The position numbers were made by a program, and so were the translations under genes. From Salinispora mooreana (GTDB lineage: Bacteria > Actinomycetota > Actinomycetes > Mycobacteriales > Micromonosporaceae), in assembly GCF_000379065.1 (NCBI RefSeq), contig NZ_KB900614.1, positions 3,059,988-3,123,987 of the forward strand: DNA of 64,000 nt. Direction: 5' to 3'. Shown here one piece after another: positions 1-8,780 of the stretch (position 1 is its first letter; every line of letters starts with the position of its first letter). The notes below the pieces were generated by a model that was not told the DNA's origin, searched no databases, and saw nothing but the letters and a program-made list of their open reading frames with translations.

Positions 1-930
1 CGGATCGATGTTGCCACCGGAGAGCACCGTCACCACCGGCGCCTCGACGTCGACCACGCCGGCCAGCAGCGCCGCCGCCCCCACCGCACCGGCCGGCTCG
101 ACCACCTGCTTGCCCCGCTCCAACAACATCAGCAGCGCGCGGGAGATGTCCTCCTCGCGCACGGTCACGACCTCGTCGACCAACGCGCGGACGTGCTGGA
201 AGGTCAGCTCACCGGGACGCCCGACGGCGATTCCGTCCGCGATCGTGCCGAACGACGGCAGCCGCACCGGCTCACCCGCGGCCAGCGAGGGCGGGAAGGC
301 GGCGGCGCTGGCCGCCTGCACCCCGACGACCCGCACATCTGGGCGCAGCGCCTTCATCACGACCCCGATGCCGGAGACCAGTCCGCCGCCCCCCACCCCG
401 GTGACGATCGTGCGGACCTCCGGGCACTGTTCGAGGAGTTCCAGCGCCACCGTGCCCTGTCCCGCGATCACATCGCCGTGGTCGAACGGGTGGATCAGCG
501 TTGCGCCGGTGCGCTCGGCGTAGGTCTGTGCGGCCACCAGCGACTCGTCAACCGTGTTGCCGACGAGTTCGACCTGCGCGCCGTACCCCTTGGTGGCCTC
601 CACCTTCGGCAACGGTGCGTTCACCGGCATGAACACGGTGGCGTGCGTGCCGACCAGGTCGGCAGCGAGCGCCACGCCCTGGGCGTGGTTGCCGGCACTG
701 GCCGCGACCACACCGTTGGCGCGCTCCGCCGCCGACAGCCGGGAGATCCGAACGATCGCCCCCCGCACCTTGTACGAACCAGCCCGCTGGAGGTGCTCGC
801 ACTTGAGCCACACCGGCCCGCCGAGCGCCGCGCTGAGGGGACGGGACGGTTCCACCGGGGTGGTCCGAACGACACCAGCAAGCAACTCCCGTGCGGCCCG
901 TACGTCGTCCAGGCTGACCAATGTCGTCAT
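1..930 (-). CDS. ilvA: Threonine ammonia-lyase (threonine dehydratase), 3' end cut by window edge
   Basis: A pyridoxal-phosphate enzyme that deaminates threonine to 2-oxobutanoate, the entry step of isoleucine synthesis, in the cytoplasm. Read on the reverse strand from the ATG ending at 930, 310 codons are present and no stop is reached. Visible are the PLP lysine in SYKVRGA (Lys54), the substrate loop SAGNHAQG (about 78-85), the glycine-rich phosphate cup GVGGGG (178-183) and LSGGNID at the very edge. The C-terminal part, where an ACT domain would sit, is outside the window, so biosynthetic and catabolic forms cannot be told apart. Serine racemase and related type II PLP enzymes share these motifs and remain a weaker alternative. 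Confidence 0.9.
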   Translation of the reverse strand, partial: MTTLVSLDDVRAARELLAGVVRTTPVEPSRPLSAALGGPVWLKCEHLQRAGSYKVRGAIVRISRLSAAERANGVVAASAGNHAQGVALAADLVGTHATVFMPVNAPLPKVEATKGYGAQVELVGNTVDESLVAAQTYAERTGATLIHPFDHGDVIAGQGTVALELLEQCPEVRTIVTGVGGGGLVSGIGVVMKALRPDVRVVGVQAASAAAFPPSLAAGEPVRLPSFGTIADGIAVGRPGELTFQHVRALVDEVVTVREEDISRALLMLLERGKQVVEPAGAVGAAALLAGVVDVEAPVVTVLSGGNIDP

Positions 931-1016
931 GCCCTGATGGTGCCACCCGCCCCGACCAGGGCCGGGCCTGGCCACCGCCGCCGGTCCCCGCCGTTGTGGT
1001 GGAACCGGCGGCGGGG

Positions 1017-2426
1017 TCACCCCGCGGCCGGCGAGGGCGTCCCGCCCCGGGGATAGCCATTTGCGTGCCGGGCCCAGGGGGCCTGCATCTCGAACTGGCC
1101 GGCCACACCGAGCAGCAGAAGTTCGGACCCGGGCGGACCGACCAGCTGGACCGCCACCGGTAGCCCGTCCGGTCGGCGGCCGACCGGCACCACCAGTGCG
1201 GGCAGTCCGGCGACGTTCCACGGCGCGGTGTACGGGGCGTAGCGGAGGTTGGCCAGCACGTTCGCCCGCCAGGAACGAGCTGACCAGCCGACCGCCGCCG
1301 GGGGGATGCTCGCCAGGGCCGGGGTGAGCAGCAGGTCGATCGAGTGGTCGGTGAAGAGTCCGATCGAGCGCTCTCGCCAGGCCTCCCGGTCGGCTGGGCG
1401 TACGTACCCCCGGCGCTGCACCCACTCCCCGAGCCGGACGTGCTGGCGGCTGCGCTTCTGCAGGCTCCGCCGGTCCAGGCCAGCGGCCTGAACATCCGCG
1501 GCAGCCGCGGCGAACCAGGTGGCGAGGCCCTGTAGGCCGAGCGCCGTGGAGTAGCCCGGGTCGGCGGGCACGGTGTCGTGCCCAGCGGCGGCGAGCAGTC
1601 GACCGGCGGCGGCGACCGCGTCCCGGTTCGACGCGTCCGGCGAGAGGCCCCGCACCGGGGAGCGCAGGGACACGCCGACCCGGAGCCGGGCCGGCGGGAC
1701 AAGTTTCTCCTGCCGACGGCCGGCGAGCGTCTGAAAGCCGACCGCCGCGTCGGCGACGGTGGTGGTCAGCACCCCGTGCTCGGTGAGGCCGAACCAGTCG
1801 TCCGCGCCGAGTTGGCAGGGCACCACCCCACGCCCGGGCTTGAGGCCGACCAGACCGCAGCAGGCCGCCGGGATCCGGACCGACCCGAGCCCGTCGTTGG
1901 CGTGGGCGATCGGCACCAGCCCAGCGGCCACGGCCGCGGCCGACCCCCCGGACGAACCGCCGGGGGTACGGCCGCGGTCCCACGGGTTTCGGGTCACCGC
2001 GGTCGAGTCGTCGGTCACCCCCCACAGGCCCAGCTCCGGCATTCGGGTGACGCCGAGAATCACCGCACCCGCACCGCGCAGCCGCCGGACCACCTCGTGG
2101 TCGGCCTCCGCCACCGGGGTCCGGGCTGCGGCCGAGCCGTTCCAGGTGGGCAGCCCGGCGACAGCGGTGTTCTCCTTCACCGCCACCGGCACCCCGGCCA
2201 GCGGAAGGTCAGCCAGGTCCTCCAGCTCGTCGACCTTCTCCGCCTCGGTGACCGCCGCACCGGCCCGCACCCGTCGGAACGCGGCCAGGTCGGGGTCGAC
2301 CCGGGCGACGTGGTCGAGATGGTCGGCGACGACCTGGGTGGCGGAGATGTCGCCGCGGCGTACGCCGCGAGCAATCTGCTTGGCGGTCGCCCCCACCCAG
2401 GTCGGCACGATGTCCTGCACGGCCAC
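1017..2426 (-). CDS. Amidase (amidase signature family)
   Basis: A cytoplasmic amide hydrolase of the amidase signature family, 469 residues, close to the usual length. The Ser-cisSer-Lys triad is complete: Lys84 in VAVKENTAVAG, Ser158 in GGSSGGS, and Ser182 in DGLGSVRIPA. The nucleophile loop reads DGLGS where most relatives have DGGGS. The start GTG at 2426 follows a strong GGGGGAGG; a second GTG two codons later is equally possible. The gene lies 18 bases downstream of metB and may be co-transcribed with it. The substrate cannot be read from sequence. There is no gatB or gatC nearby, so this is not evidence for a GatA tRNA amidotransferase subunit. Confidence 0.85.
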   Translation of the reverse strand: MAVQDIVPTWVGATAKQIARGVRRGDISATQVVADHLDHVARVDPDLAAFRRVRAGAAVTEAEKVDELEDLADLPLAGVPVAVKENTAVAGLPTWNGSAAARTPVAEADHEVVRRLRGAGAVILGVTRMPELGLWGVTDDSTAVTRNPWDRGRTPGGSSGGSAAAVAAGLVPIAHANDGLGSVRIPAACCGLVGLKPGRGVVPCQLGADDWFGLTEHGVLTTTVADAAVGFQTLAGRRQEKLVPPARLRVGVSLRSPVRGLSPDASNRDAVAAAGRLLAAAGHDTVPADPGYSTALGLQGLATWFAAAAADVQAAGLDRRSLQKRSRQHVRLGEWVQRRGYVRPADREAWRERSIGLFTDHSIDLLLTPALASIPPAAVGWSARSWRANVLANLRYAPYTAPWNVAGLPALVVPVGRRPDGLPVAVQLVGPPGSELLLLGVAGQFEMQAPWARHANGYPRGGTPSPAAG

Positions 2427-2444
2427 CCTCCCCCAGCCCCGCGA

Positions 2445-3587
2445 TCAGCCCAGCGCCTGCTCCAGATCAGCCAGCAGGTCGTCTACCGTCTCAATGCCGA
2501 CAGACAGTCGCACGAGATCGCCGGGAACTTCAAGCGGCGAGCCGGCCGCACCGGCGTGTGTCATCCGACCCGGATGCTCGATCAGGGACTCCACCCCGCC
2601 GAGCGACTCGGCGAGCACGAACAGCCTCGCCCGGTTACAGATCTGTACGGCCTGCTCCTCGCCGCCGACCGCACGGAAGGAGATCATCCCACCGAAGCGA
2701 CGCATCTGCTTCACGGCCACCTCGTACCCGGGGTGGGTGGGCAGGCCGGGGTAGCTGACCGAGGCGACCGACGGGTGCCCGTCCAAAAAGGTGGCGATCC
2801 GCTCGGCGTTGTCGCAGTGGCGATCCATTCGTACGCCGAGGGTCTTGATCCCGCGCAGGGTGAGCCAGGCGTCGAACGGCCCGTTGATCGCACCCATCGC
2901 GTTCTGGTGATAGCCCAGCTCGGCACCGAGTTCGGGATCGGCGACGACCAGCGCCCCACCGACCACGTCGGAGTGTCCACCGATGTACTTGGTCGTCGAG
3001 TGCACGACGACGTCGGCACCGAACGTGATCGGCTGCTGCAGGTACGGAGAGGCGAAGGTGTTGTCCACCACGAGCAACGCCCCCGCCTCGTGGGCGATCG
3101 CCGCGAGGGCGGCGATGTCGGCGATGCCGAGCAACGGGTTGGTGGGCGTCTCCACCCAGACGATCTTCGTCTGGCCCGGTCGAATCGCGGCCCGTACCGC
3201 GTCGGGATCGGAGACCCGGGCCGGGGTGTACGTCAGGCCCCAGCGCTCGGTGACCCGGGCGAAGAGCCGGTAGGTGCCACCGTAGGCGTCATCCGGGATG
3301 ACCACGTGGTCGCCGGGGGTGCAGACCGCTCGCAGCAGGGTGTCCTCGGCGGCGAGGCCACTGGCGAAGGCGAGACCGACGGCACCACCTTCCAGCGCGG
3401 CCAGGCACTCCTGCAGGGCGTCCCGGGTCGGGTTGCCAGAACGGCTGTACTCGTAGCCCTGGCGGGGCGCGCCGACGGCGTCCTGCGCGTACGTACTGGT
3501 CTGGTAGATCGGGGGGATCACCGCACCGGTGCGGGCCTCCGGGGCCTGGCCGGCGTGGATGGCGAGCGTCTCGAAGCCGTTACTCAT
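2445..3587 (-). CDS. metB: Cystathionine gamma-synthase
   Basis: PLP enzyme of the Cys/Met metabolism family, 380 residues. It joins activated homoserine with cysteine to form cystathionine for methionine synthesis, in the cytoplasm. The PLP lysine is Lys200 in STTKYIGGHSD, and the N-terminal YSRSGNPT and ASGLAAEDT motifs match the family. Cystathionine gamma-lyase is very similar; the gene can do either job, and a cystathionine beta-synthase gene lies at 11934-13304, so reverse transsulfuration is also possible. The ATG at 3587 has no Shine-Dalgarno sequence. A TAACGT box sits 7 bases upstream, so the mRNA is probably leaderless. The HIT gene is transcribed divergently. Confidence 0.88.
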   Translation of the reverse strand: MSNGFETLAIHAGQAPEARTGAVIPPIYQTSTYAQDAVGAPRQGYEYSRSGNPTRDALQECLAALEGGAVGLAFASGLAAEDTLLRAVCTPGDHVVIPDDAYGGTYRLFARVTERWGLTYTPARVSDPDAVRAAIRPGQTKIVWVETPTNPLLGIADIAALAAIAHEAGALLVVDNTFASPYLQQPITFGADVVVHSTTKYIGGHSDVVGGALVVADPELGAELGYHQNAMGAINGPFDAWLTLRGIKTLGVRMDRHCDNAERIATFLDGHPSVASVSYPGLPTHPGYEVAVKQMRRFGGMISFRAVGGEEQAVQICNRARLFVLAESLGGVESLIEHPGRMTHAGAAGSPLEVPGDLVRLSVGIETVDDLLADLEQALG

Positions 3588-3600
3588 GACCGGAACGTTA
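3588..3600 (-). promoter_or_regulatory. Leaderless promoter of metB
   Basis: On the reverse strand TAACGT (3600-3595) matches the actinobacterial TANNNT -10 box and lies 7 bases before the ATG, so transcription should begin at or next to the start codon. Confidence 0.55.
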
Positions 3601-3673
3601 GTCGGGCCCCGCTCCCCGGGACGCCGGTAGCCGTCGCCCTCCGGCGGTGGAGCCCGCTACCAGCAGGTGCACC

Positions 3674-3706
3674 GTAGCCCAGGCGGGTGGACCCCGCCTG
3701 GGCTAC
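3674..3706. repeat. Perfect 14-bp inverted repeat between metB and the HIT gene
   Basis: Arms at 3674-3687 (GTAGCCCAGGCGGG) and 3693-3706 with a 5-base spacer. The right arm overlaps the probable -10 box of the HIT gene at 3704-3709. The position between two divergent starts suggests an operator rather than a terminator. Neither flanking gene ends here. Confidence 0.6.
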
Positions 3707-3717
3707 CCTGCCGAGGG
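3704..3717 (+). promoter_or_regulatory. Probable leaderless promoter of the HIT gene
   Basis: TACCCT at 3704-3709 lies 8 bases before the ATG at 3718. The intervening GCCGAGGG could also serve as a weak ribosome binding site if the transcript starts slightly upstream. Confidence 0.45.
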
Positions 3718-4140
3718 ATGAGCGGATGCGTGTTCTGCGGGATCGTGGCGGGCGAGGTGCCGGCGGTGCGGGTCGTGGACGAGTCGGACGGGGTGGCCTT
3801 CCTGGACACCCGGCCGGTCTTCAAGGGGCACCTGCTCGTGGTGCCGCGTCCCCACCTGGTCACGCTGGCGGACCTGCCGACAGAGGCGCTACCGGGCTAC
3901 GTCGAGTTGGTTCGCCGACTCGCCGTCGCGGTCGAAGCCGGGCTGGGTGCGGGCGGCACGTTCGTGGCGATAAACACCAAGGTGTCGCAATCGGTTCCCC
4001 ACCTGCACACCCATGTGGTGCCGCGGACCAAGGGCGACGGGCTGCGCGGCTTCTTCTGGCCCCGCACCCGCTACCGGGACGACGCCGAGGCGGCCAACCA
4101 CGCCGACCGGATCCGGGCGGCGCTGCCGGGTGGCGCCTGA
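3718..4140 (+). CDS. HIT family protein (histidine-triad nucleotide hydrolase)
   Basis: A 140-residue histidine-triad protein. The catalytic HxHxH is His95-Leu-His97-Thr-His99 in [12 protein letters not shown]. The N-terminal CVFCGI (Cys4, Cys7) resembles the zinc-binding cysteines of bacterial HIT proteins. The family hydrolyses nucleoside phosphoramidates or dinucleoside polyphosphates, and the substrate here is unknown. The ATG at 3718 was chosen over a longer frame from 3667 because homology to HIT proteins begins at MSGCVFCGI and a -10 box lies just upstream. It is followed by msrA on the same strand after a 95-base gap. Confidence 0.85.
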   Translation: MSGCVFCGIVAGEVPAVRVVDESDGVAFLDTRPVFKGHLLVVPRPHLVTLADLPTEALPGYVELVRRLAVAVEAGLGAGGTFVAINTKVSQSVPHLHTHVVPRTKGDGLRGFFWPRTRYRDDAEAANHADRIRAALPGGA

Positions 4141-4142
4141 GC

Positions 4143-4184
4143 GCCGTCGTCGCGGGTAAGGAGGCCGTCGTCGCGGGTAAGGAA
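4143..4184 (+). repeat. 21-bp tandem duplication upstream of msrA
   Basis: Two adjacent copies of GCCGTCGTCGCGGGTAAGGA plus one base (4143-4163 and 4164-4184) match at 20 of 21 positions. They lie between the HIT stop codon and the msrA start. Confidence 0.8.
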
Positions 4185-4235
4185 GGCGGGCCCGCCGGCG
4201 TTGCAGCCGGGGAAGGGTATGAGAGGAGTCCCACC

Positions 4236-4898
4236 GTGTTTCTGCGCCGTACGAAGGCCCAGCTGATCAGCCCGGAGGAGGCCCTGCCCGGCCGCCCGGT
4301 CGCGACGCCGGTCACCGAACCGCACGAGGTCTTGGGCACCCCGCTGACGGGCCCGTTCCCCGAGGGGACCGAGGTCGCCGTCTTCGGGATGGGGTGTTTC
4401 TGGGGTGCCGAGCGGCTGTTCTGGACGCTGCCCGGCGTGCGCACCACCTCGGTGGGCTACGCGGGCGGCTACACGCCGAACCCGTCGTACGACGAGGTCT
4501 GCTCCGGCCGGACCGGGCACGCCGAGGTCGTCCAGGTCAGCTACGACCCAACCAAGATCACTTATGAGGACCTGTTGAAGGTCTTCTGGGAGAACCACGA
4601 CCCAACCCAGGGCATGCGGCAGGGCAACGACGTGGGCACCCAGTACCGGTCGGCGATCTACTCCACCACCGACGAGCAGCTGACCGCCGCGCTGGCGTCC
4701 CGCGACGCGTTCGCACCGGTGGTGGCCCGCGCCGGCAAGGGCGAGATCACCACAGAGATCAGCCCCCTCGGCGACTACTACCTCGCCGAGGAGCACCACC
4801 AGCAGCACCTCGCCCCGACCAAGAATCCCGGCGGTTACTGCAACCACGGCCCCAATGGACTGAGCTGTCCGGTTGGTGTCGCTCGTACCACTGACTGA
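4236..4898 (+). CDS. msrA: Peptide-methionine (S)-S-oxide reductase
   Basis: Repairs oxidised methionine (S-sulfoxide form) in proteins or free, in the cytoplasm. The protein has 220 residues with the catalytic Cys54 in [12 protein letters not shown], followed by the family motifs [17 protein letters not shown] and EEHHQQHL. The GTG at 4236 is chosen because GAGAGGAG lies at the right distance and the protein then has normal MsrA length; the open frame itself extends upstream to 3687. No MsrB partner is fused or adjacent. A hairpin downstream at 4907-4936 probably ends the transcript. Confidence 0.93.
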   Translation: MFLRRTKAQLISPEEALPGRPVATPVTEPHEVLGTPLTGPFPEGTEVAVFGMGCFWGAERLFWTLPGVRTTSVGYAGGYTPNPSYDEVCSGRTGHAEVVQVSYDPTKITYEDLLKVFWENHDPTQGMRQGNDVGTQYRSAIYSTTDEQLTAALASRDAFAPVVARAGKGEITTEISPLGDYYLAEEHHQQHLAPTKNPGGYCNHGPNGLSCPVGVARTTD

Positions 4899-4906
4899 TG
4901 CGGGTG

Positions 4907-4936
4907 CGGGCGGGCCGCTTGGCCACGACCCGCCCG
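4907..4936 (+). terminator. Probable terminator after msrA
   Basis: An 8-bp GC stem, CGGGCGGG (4907-4914) with CCCGCCCG (4929-4936), around a 14-base loop starts 9 bases after the msrA stop. There is no U-tract, as is common in actinobacteria. Confidence 0.5.
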
Positions 4937-5121
4937 ACACATCGCATTCCATAAATGGGTAGATCATCACATCGGGTGACGGCGGCAAATCCTCGCAGAG
5001 TGACCGCGCGTGACACGAACTGCCACCCTCATCCCCACAAACCATCACTCTGAGCAATGAGGGGAAGGAATTCTAGCAACCCTTTTACACGACCGTCATA
5101 GTCTCAACAGGCTAATCGCAA

Positions 5122-5145
5122 TATCCTCTGGCAGCATGGGCTGAC
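5122..5145 (+). promoter_or_regulatory. Putative -10 region of the osmoprotectant operon
   Basis: TATCCT at 5122-5127 lies 18 bases before the asnO ATG, giving a short leader of about 10 bases. The 247 bases between msrA and this gene (4899-5145) are clearly more AT-rich than the surroundings and hold no other gene I can support. Confidence 0.4.
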
Positions 5146-6930
5146 ATGTGCGGACTTGCGGGAGAGTTTCGCCGTGATGGTTCCCGGGCCGATGTGGCCG
5201 CGGTGGAGCGCATGGCAGCCACGATGAGTGACCGAGGGCCGGACGACAGCGGGGTGTGGGCACAGGGAGCGATCGCCCTGGGACACCGCCGACTGAAGAT
5301 CATCGACCTCTCGGCCGCCAGCGGACAGCCCGTCGTGGACGCCGCAGCCGGCCTGACCGGCGTCTTCAACGGCTGCATCTACAACTACCGGGAACTGCGG
5401 ACCGAGCTACAGGCCAAGGGGCACCACTTCTTCTCCTCCGGAGACAGCGAGGTGGTGGTCAAGGCGTACGCCGAATGGGGCCCTGACTTCGTTGACCACC
5501 TCGTCGGCATGTTCGCCGTGGCGATCACCGAGCGGGACACCGGCCGGCTCGTGCTGGCCCGGGACCGGCTCGGCATCAAGCCGCTCTACCTGGCCGAGTC
5601 GCCGGGAGTGGTCCGCTTCGCCAGCACCCTGCCGGCGCTGCTGGCCGGTGGTGGCGTCAACACCGAGATCGACCCGGTCGCGCTCGCGCACTACCTGAGC
5701 TTCCACAGCATCGTGCCGCCCCCGCGCACCATCCTGCGCGGGGTGGCCAAGCTCCCCCCGGCCACCATCCGGGTCTACGAGCCGGACGGCCGCAGCCACG
5801 AGCGGGTCTACTGGAATCCGTCCTTCACCCGGCACCCCGAACGCGCCGGCTGGTCGGCGGAGGACTGGCAGGATGCGCTGCTGGGCGCACTGACCACCGC
5901 CGTACGGCGACGGATGGTCGCCGACGTACCGGTCGGCGTGCTCCTCTCCGGCGGCCTGGACTCGAGCCTGGTGGTGGCCCTGCTTGCCGGAGAGGGCCAG
6001 CGCGGCCTCTCCACCTTCTCCATCGGCTTCGACTCGGTCGGAGGTCGGGAGGGCGACGAATTCCGCTACTCGGACCTGGTGGCGAAGACCTTCGACAGTG
6101 ACCACCACCAGATCCGCGTCCCGTCGCAGGACCTGGTGCCGCCGCTGGAGGCGGCGGTCGCCGCGATGAGCGAGCCGATGGTCAGCCATGACTGCGTCGC
6201 GTTCTACCTGCTCAGCCAGGAGGTAGCGCGGCACGTCAAGGTCGTCCAGTCCGGTCAGGGCGCGGACGAGATCCTGGGCGGCTACCACTGGTATCCGCCG
6301 CTGGCGCAGGTTGCGCGGGAGGAGGCGCTCGAGACGTACGCCCATGCGTTCTTCGACCGGAACGCGGCCGGGCTGGCGCGCGTACTCAACCCGGCCTGGC
6401 TGGCCGACGGTGACCCGGCACGCGAGTTCGTCGCCGCCCACCTGGCCCAGGCCGGGGCGCAGACCGCGGTCGACGCCGGCCTGCGGATCGACACACAGAT
6501 CATGCTGACCGACGACCCGGTGAAGCGGGTCGACAACATGACCATGGCACACGGGCTGGAGGCCCGGGTCCCGTTCCTGGACCACGAGTTCGTGGAGCTC
6601 GCCGCGACCTGCCCGCCGGAGCTGAAGCTGGCCCAGGGCGGCAAGGGCGTGCTCAAGGAGATCGGCCGGCGGGTCCTACCGCATGAGGTCATCGACCGGC
6701 CGAAGGGCTACTTCCCGGTTCCGGGCCTCACCCACCTGGAGGGCAAGCTCCTCGACCGGGTCCGCGACGCGCTCTCGGCGCCGGAGGCTCGTCGTCGAGG
6801 GCTGTACCGCACCGACTACGTCAACGCGCTGCTCGACGACCCGAACGCCGAACTGACCCCGTTGAACGGAAACAAGCTGTGGCAACTCGGACTCCTGGAA
6901 ATGTGGCTCCAGAACCACGGAATCGGTTGA
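5146..6930 (+). CDS. asnO: N-acetylglutaminylglutamine amidotransferase
   Basis: A class II glutamine amidotransferase of the asparagine synthase family, 594 residues. It amidates N-acetylglutaminylglutamine to give the osmoprotectant NAGGN. The N-terminal glutaminase begins MCGLAGEF with the catalytic Cys2, and the synthetase half carries the PP-loop SGGLDSS near residue 268. The assignment to the NAGGN branch instead of ordinary AsnB rests on the neighbours: a fused acetyltransferase/ATP-grasp enzyme starting 2 bases after the stop, then an M42 peptidase. That trio is the known NAGGN cluster of Sinorhizobium and Pseudomonas. Plain asparagine synthetase, or an amidotransferase for another product, is the alternative. 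Confidence 0.85.
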   Translation: MCGLAGEFRRDGSRADVAAVERMAATMSDRGPDDSGVWAQGAIALGHRRLKIIDLSAASGQPVVDAAAGLTGVFNGCIYNYRELRTELQAKGHHFFSSGDSEVVVKAYAEWGPDFVDHLVGMFAVAITERDTGRLVLARDRLGIKPLYLAESPGVVRFASTLPALLAGGGVNTEIDPVALAHYLSFHSIVPPPRTILRGVAKLPPATIRVYEPDGRSHERVYWNPSFTRHPERAGWSAEDWQDALLGALTTAVRRRMVADVPVGVLLSGGLDSSLVVALLAGEGQRGLSTFSIGFDSVGGREGDEFRYSDLVAKTFDSDHHQIRVPSQDLVPPLEAAVAAMSEPMVSHDCVAFYLLSQEVARHVKVVQSGQGADEILGGYHWYPPLAQVAREEALETYAHAFFDRNAAGLARVLNPAWLADGDPAREFVAAHLAQAGAQTAVDAGLRIDTQIMLTDDPVKRVDNMTMAHGLEARVPFLDHEFVELAATCPPELKLAQGGKGVLKEIGRRVLPHEVIDRPKGYFPVPGLTHLEGKLLDRVRDALSAPEARRRGLYRTDYVNALLDDPNAELTPLNGNKLWQLGLLEMWLQNHGIG

Positions 6931-6932
6931 CC

Positions 6933-8780
6933 GTGTCGGGAACCCTCGCGACCGGGGTAGCGCTGGCAGATCAGCTCCGCGGCCGGAGCCGTCGGTTCGA
7001 GCGGGTCGGCCCCGGCGGCGACCCGGTGGCCGCCGCGGCAACCCCCGCCAGCCCGGCCGTCGCACCCGCGGCGGAGCACGTCGCCGACGCGCCCGCAGCG
7101 GGCGTCGTGCTCGACTGCGGCTGGGGCCGGTTGGTGTTCGGCCAGACCTACGCCGACCAGGCGGCCGTCGCCGACGTGTTGCGCTCGGAGGCTGCCGGCG
7201 CCCGGGACATCTGCATCTACCTGGACGACCCGCACGTACTCGTCTCCCGGCTGCCGGACGAGCTGTTCATCGACCCGTCGCTGACCTTCCGGCTGCCGCT
7301 GCACGGCGAAGGGCTCGCGGCCCCGGAGATCCCCGGCCTGCGGATCCGGCCGCTGCGGGACGCGCAGGACGCCGAGGACGTCAACCGGATCTATGCGGCC
7401 AACGGCATGGTGACCGCTCCGGTGGAGGTACTGGTCACCAACGCCGCCACCGACACTTTCCTGCACCTGGTCGCCGAGAACGCGACCGGCGAGATCGTCG
7501 GCACCATCACCGGGGTGGACCACGTCGCCGTCTTCGACGACCCGGACGGCGGTGCCAGCCTCTGGTGCCTGACCGTGGACTTCAACGCCGCGCCGCCCGG
7601 CACCGGGCAGGCGCTGATCACTGAGCTGGCGGCCCGGTTGGTCGACCGGGGACGGGCGTACGTGGACCTCTCGGTGCTCGCCGAGAACGAGGGCGCGATC
7701 CGACTCTATGAGCGGCTCGGCTTCTACCGCGTCACCGCGCTCTGCGTGAAGCGGAAGAACCCGATCAACGAACGGCTCTTCCTTCCCGCCATGCCGGAGG
7801 GGTACGACGAGCTCAACCCGTACGCGCAGATCGTCGCGGACGAGGCGATGCGCCGGGGCATCCGGGTGGAGGTGACCGACCCGACCTGGGGTGAGCTGCG
7901 GCTGACCAGCGGCGGCCGGACGATTCTCACCCGCGAGTCGCTCTCCGAGCTGACCTCGGCGGTGGCGATGAGCCGCTGTGACGACAAGCGGGTCACCCGC
8001 CGGATCCTCGCCCAGGCCGGGCTCTCCGTGCCGCGGGGCCGGACAGCCACCGGGGACGGGGACGACACCGCGTTCCTGGCCGACGTCGGCGAGTTGGTGG
8101 TGAAGCCGGCCCGGGGCGAGCAGGGCAAGGGAATCACCGTCGGGGTACGCACCGCCGAAGCCCTACACACGGCCGTCGAGATGGCTGCCCGATACTGCCC
8201 GGAGGTGCTGCTCGAGGAGTTGCGCGCCGGTGAGGATCTGCGCGTGGTCATGATCGATCATGAGGTGGTGGCGGCCGCGGTGCGCCGACCAGCGTCGATC
8301 ATCGGCGACGGGGTGCACGACATCGCTGAGCTGATCAAGCGGCAGAGCCGCCGTCGGGCCGCCGCGACCGGCGGCGAGTCCCGCATCCCACTGGACGAGA
8401 TGACCCGCGAGGTGGTCGCCGAAGCCGGGTACGCCCTGGCCGACCTCCTGCCGGAGGGCGAGCTACTGGTCGTCCGCCGGACCGCCAACCTGCACACCGG
8501 TGGCACGATCCACGATGTCACCGCGGAGCTGCACCCGGAGATCGCCGAGGCGTGCGTGGCCGCGAGTAGGGCGCTGGACATCCCGGTGACCGGGCTGGAC
8601 CTGTTGGTACCCGCCGCGGAGGACCCCGAGCACGTCTTCATCGAGGCGAACGAGCGACCCGGCCTGGCCAACCACGAGCCGCAGCCGACCGCCGAACGCT
8701 TCGTCGACCTACTCTTCCCCGGGACCCGGGCCCCGCAACGCCTCTGGTCCCCGGCGGGTGCGGCAAGCTCTGGAGTATGA
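6933..8780 (+). CDS. ngg: N-acetylglutaminylglutamine synthetase (GNAT + ATP-grasp fusion)
   Basis: Expected to acetylate glutamine and ligate a second glutamine, giving N-acetylglutaminylglutamine for AsnO to amidate. From the GTG at 6933 the protein has 615 residues: a variable N-terminus, a GNAT domain at about 130-275 (RIRPLRDAQDAEDVNRIY and ENEGAIRLYERLGFYR), and an ATP-grasp domain at about 345-600 (VVKPARGEQGKGITVG, and EANERPGLANH near the end), similar to the cyanophycin-synthetase ATP-grasp type. This start is 2 bases after the asnO stop; the frame opens upstream to a GTG at 6879 that would overlap asnO. No clear Shine-Dalgarno is seen, so translational coupling is likely. The stop overlaps the next ATG by 4 bases. 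Confidence 0.85.
   Translation: MSGTLATGVALADQLRGRSRRFERVGPGGDPVAAAATPASPAVAPAAEHVADAPAAGVVLDCGWGRLVFGQTYADQAAVADVLRSEAAGARDICIYLDDPHVLVSRLPDELFIDPSLTFRLPLHGEGLAAPEIPGLRIRPLRDAQDAEDVNRIYAANGMVTAPVEVLVTNAATDTFLHLVAENATGEIVGTITGVDHVAVFDDPDGGASLWCLTVDFNAAPPGTGQALITELAARLVDRGRAYVDLSVLAENEGAIRLYERLGFYRVTALCVKRKNPINERLFLPAMPEGYDELNPYAQIVADEAMRRGIRVEVTDPTWGELRLTSGGRTILTRESLSELTSAVAMSRCDDKRVTRRILAQAGLSVPRGRTATGDGDDTAFLADVGELVVKPARGEQGKGITVGVRTAEALHTAVEMAARYCPEVLLEELRAGEDLRVVMIDHEVVAAAVRRPASIIGDGVHDIAELIKRQSRRRAAATGGESRIPLDEMTREVVAEAGYALADLLPEGELLVVRRTANLHTGGTIHDVTAELHPEIAEACVAASRALDIPVTGLDLLVPAAEDPEHVFIEANERPGLANHEPQPTAERFVDLLFPGTRAPQRLWSPAGAASSGV

Noticed and set aside
193-1056. Long plus-strand frames opposite ilvA and the amidase (and similar long frames opposite metB, ispH, xseA and others)
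   Set aside because: They are antisense shadows produced by high third-position GC; their translations are Arg/Pro/Ala-rich with no domains, while the opposite strand encodes clear enzymes.
1017-2426. Amidase as GatA of the tRNA amidotransferase
   Set aside because: No gatB or gatC nearby and the nucleophile loop differs; generic amidase is the safe call.
4957-4962. GGGTAG upstream of asnO as a SigB-type stress promoter
   Set aside because: A GGGTA-like -10 would suit osmotic control, but no GNNTN -35 is found at 14-16 bases, so the match is not meaningful.
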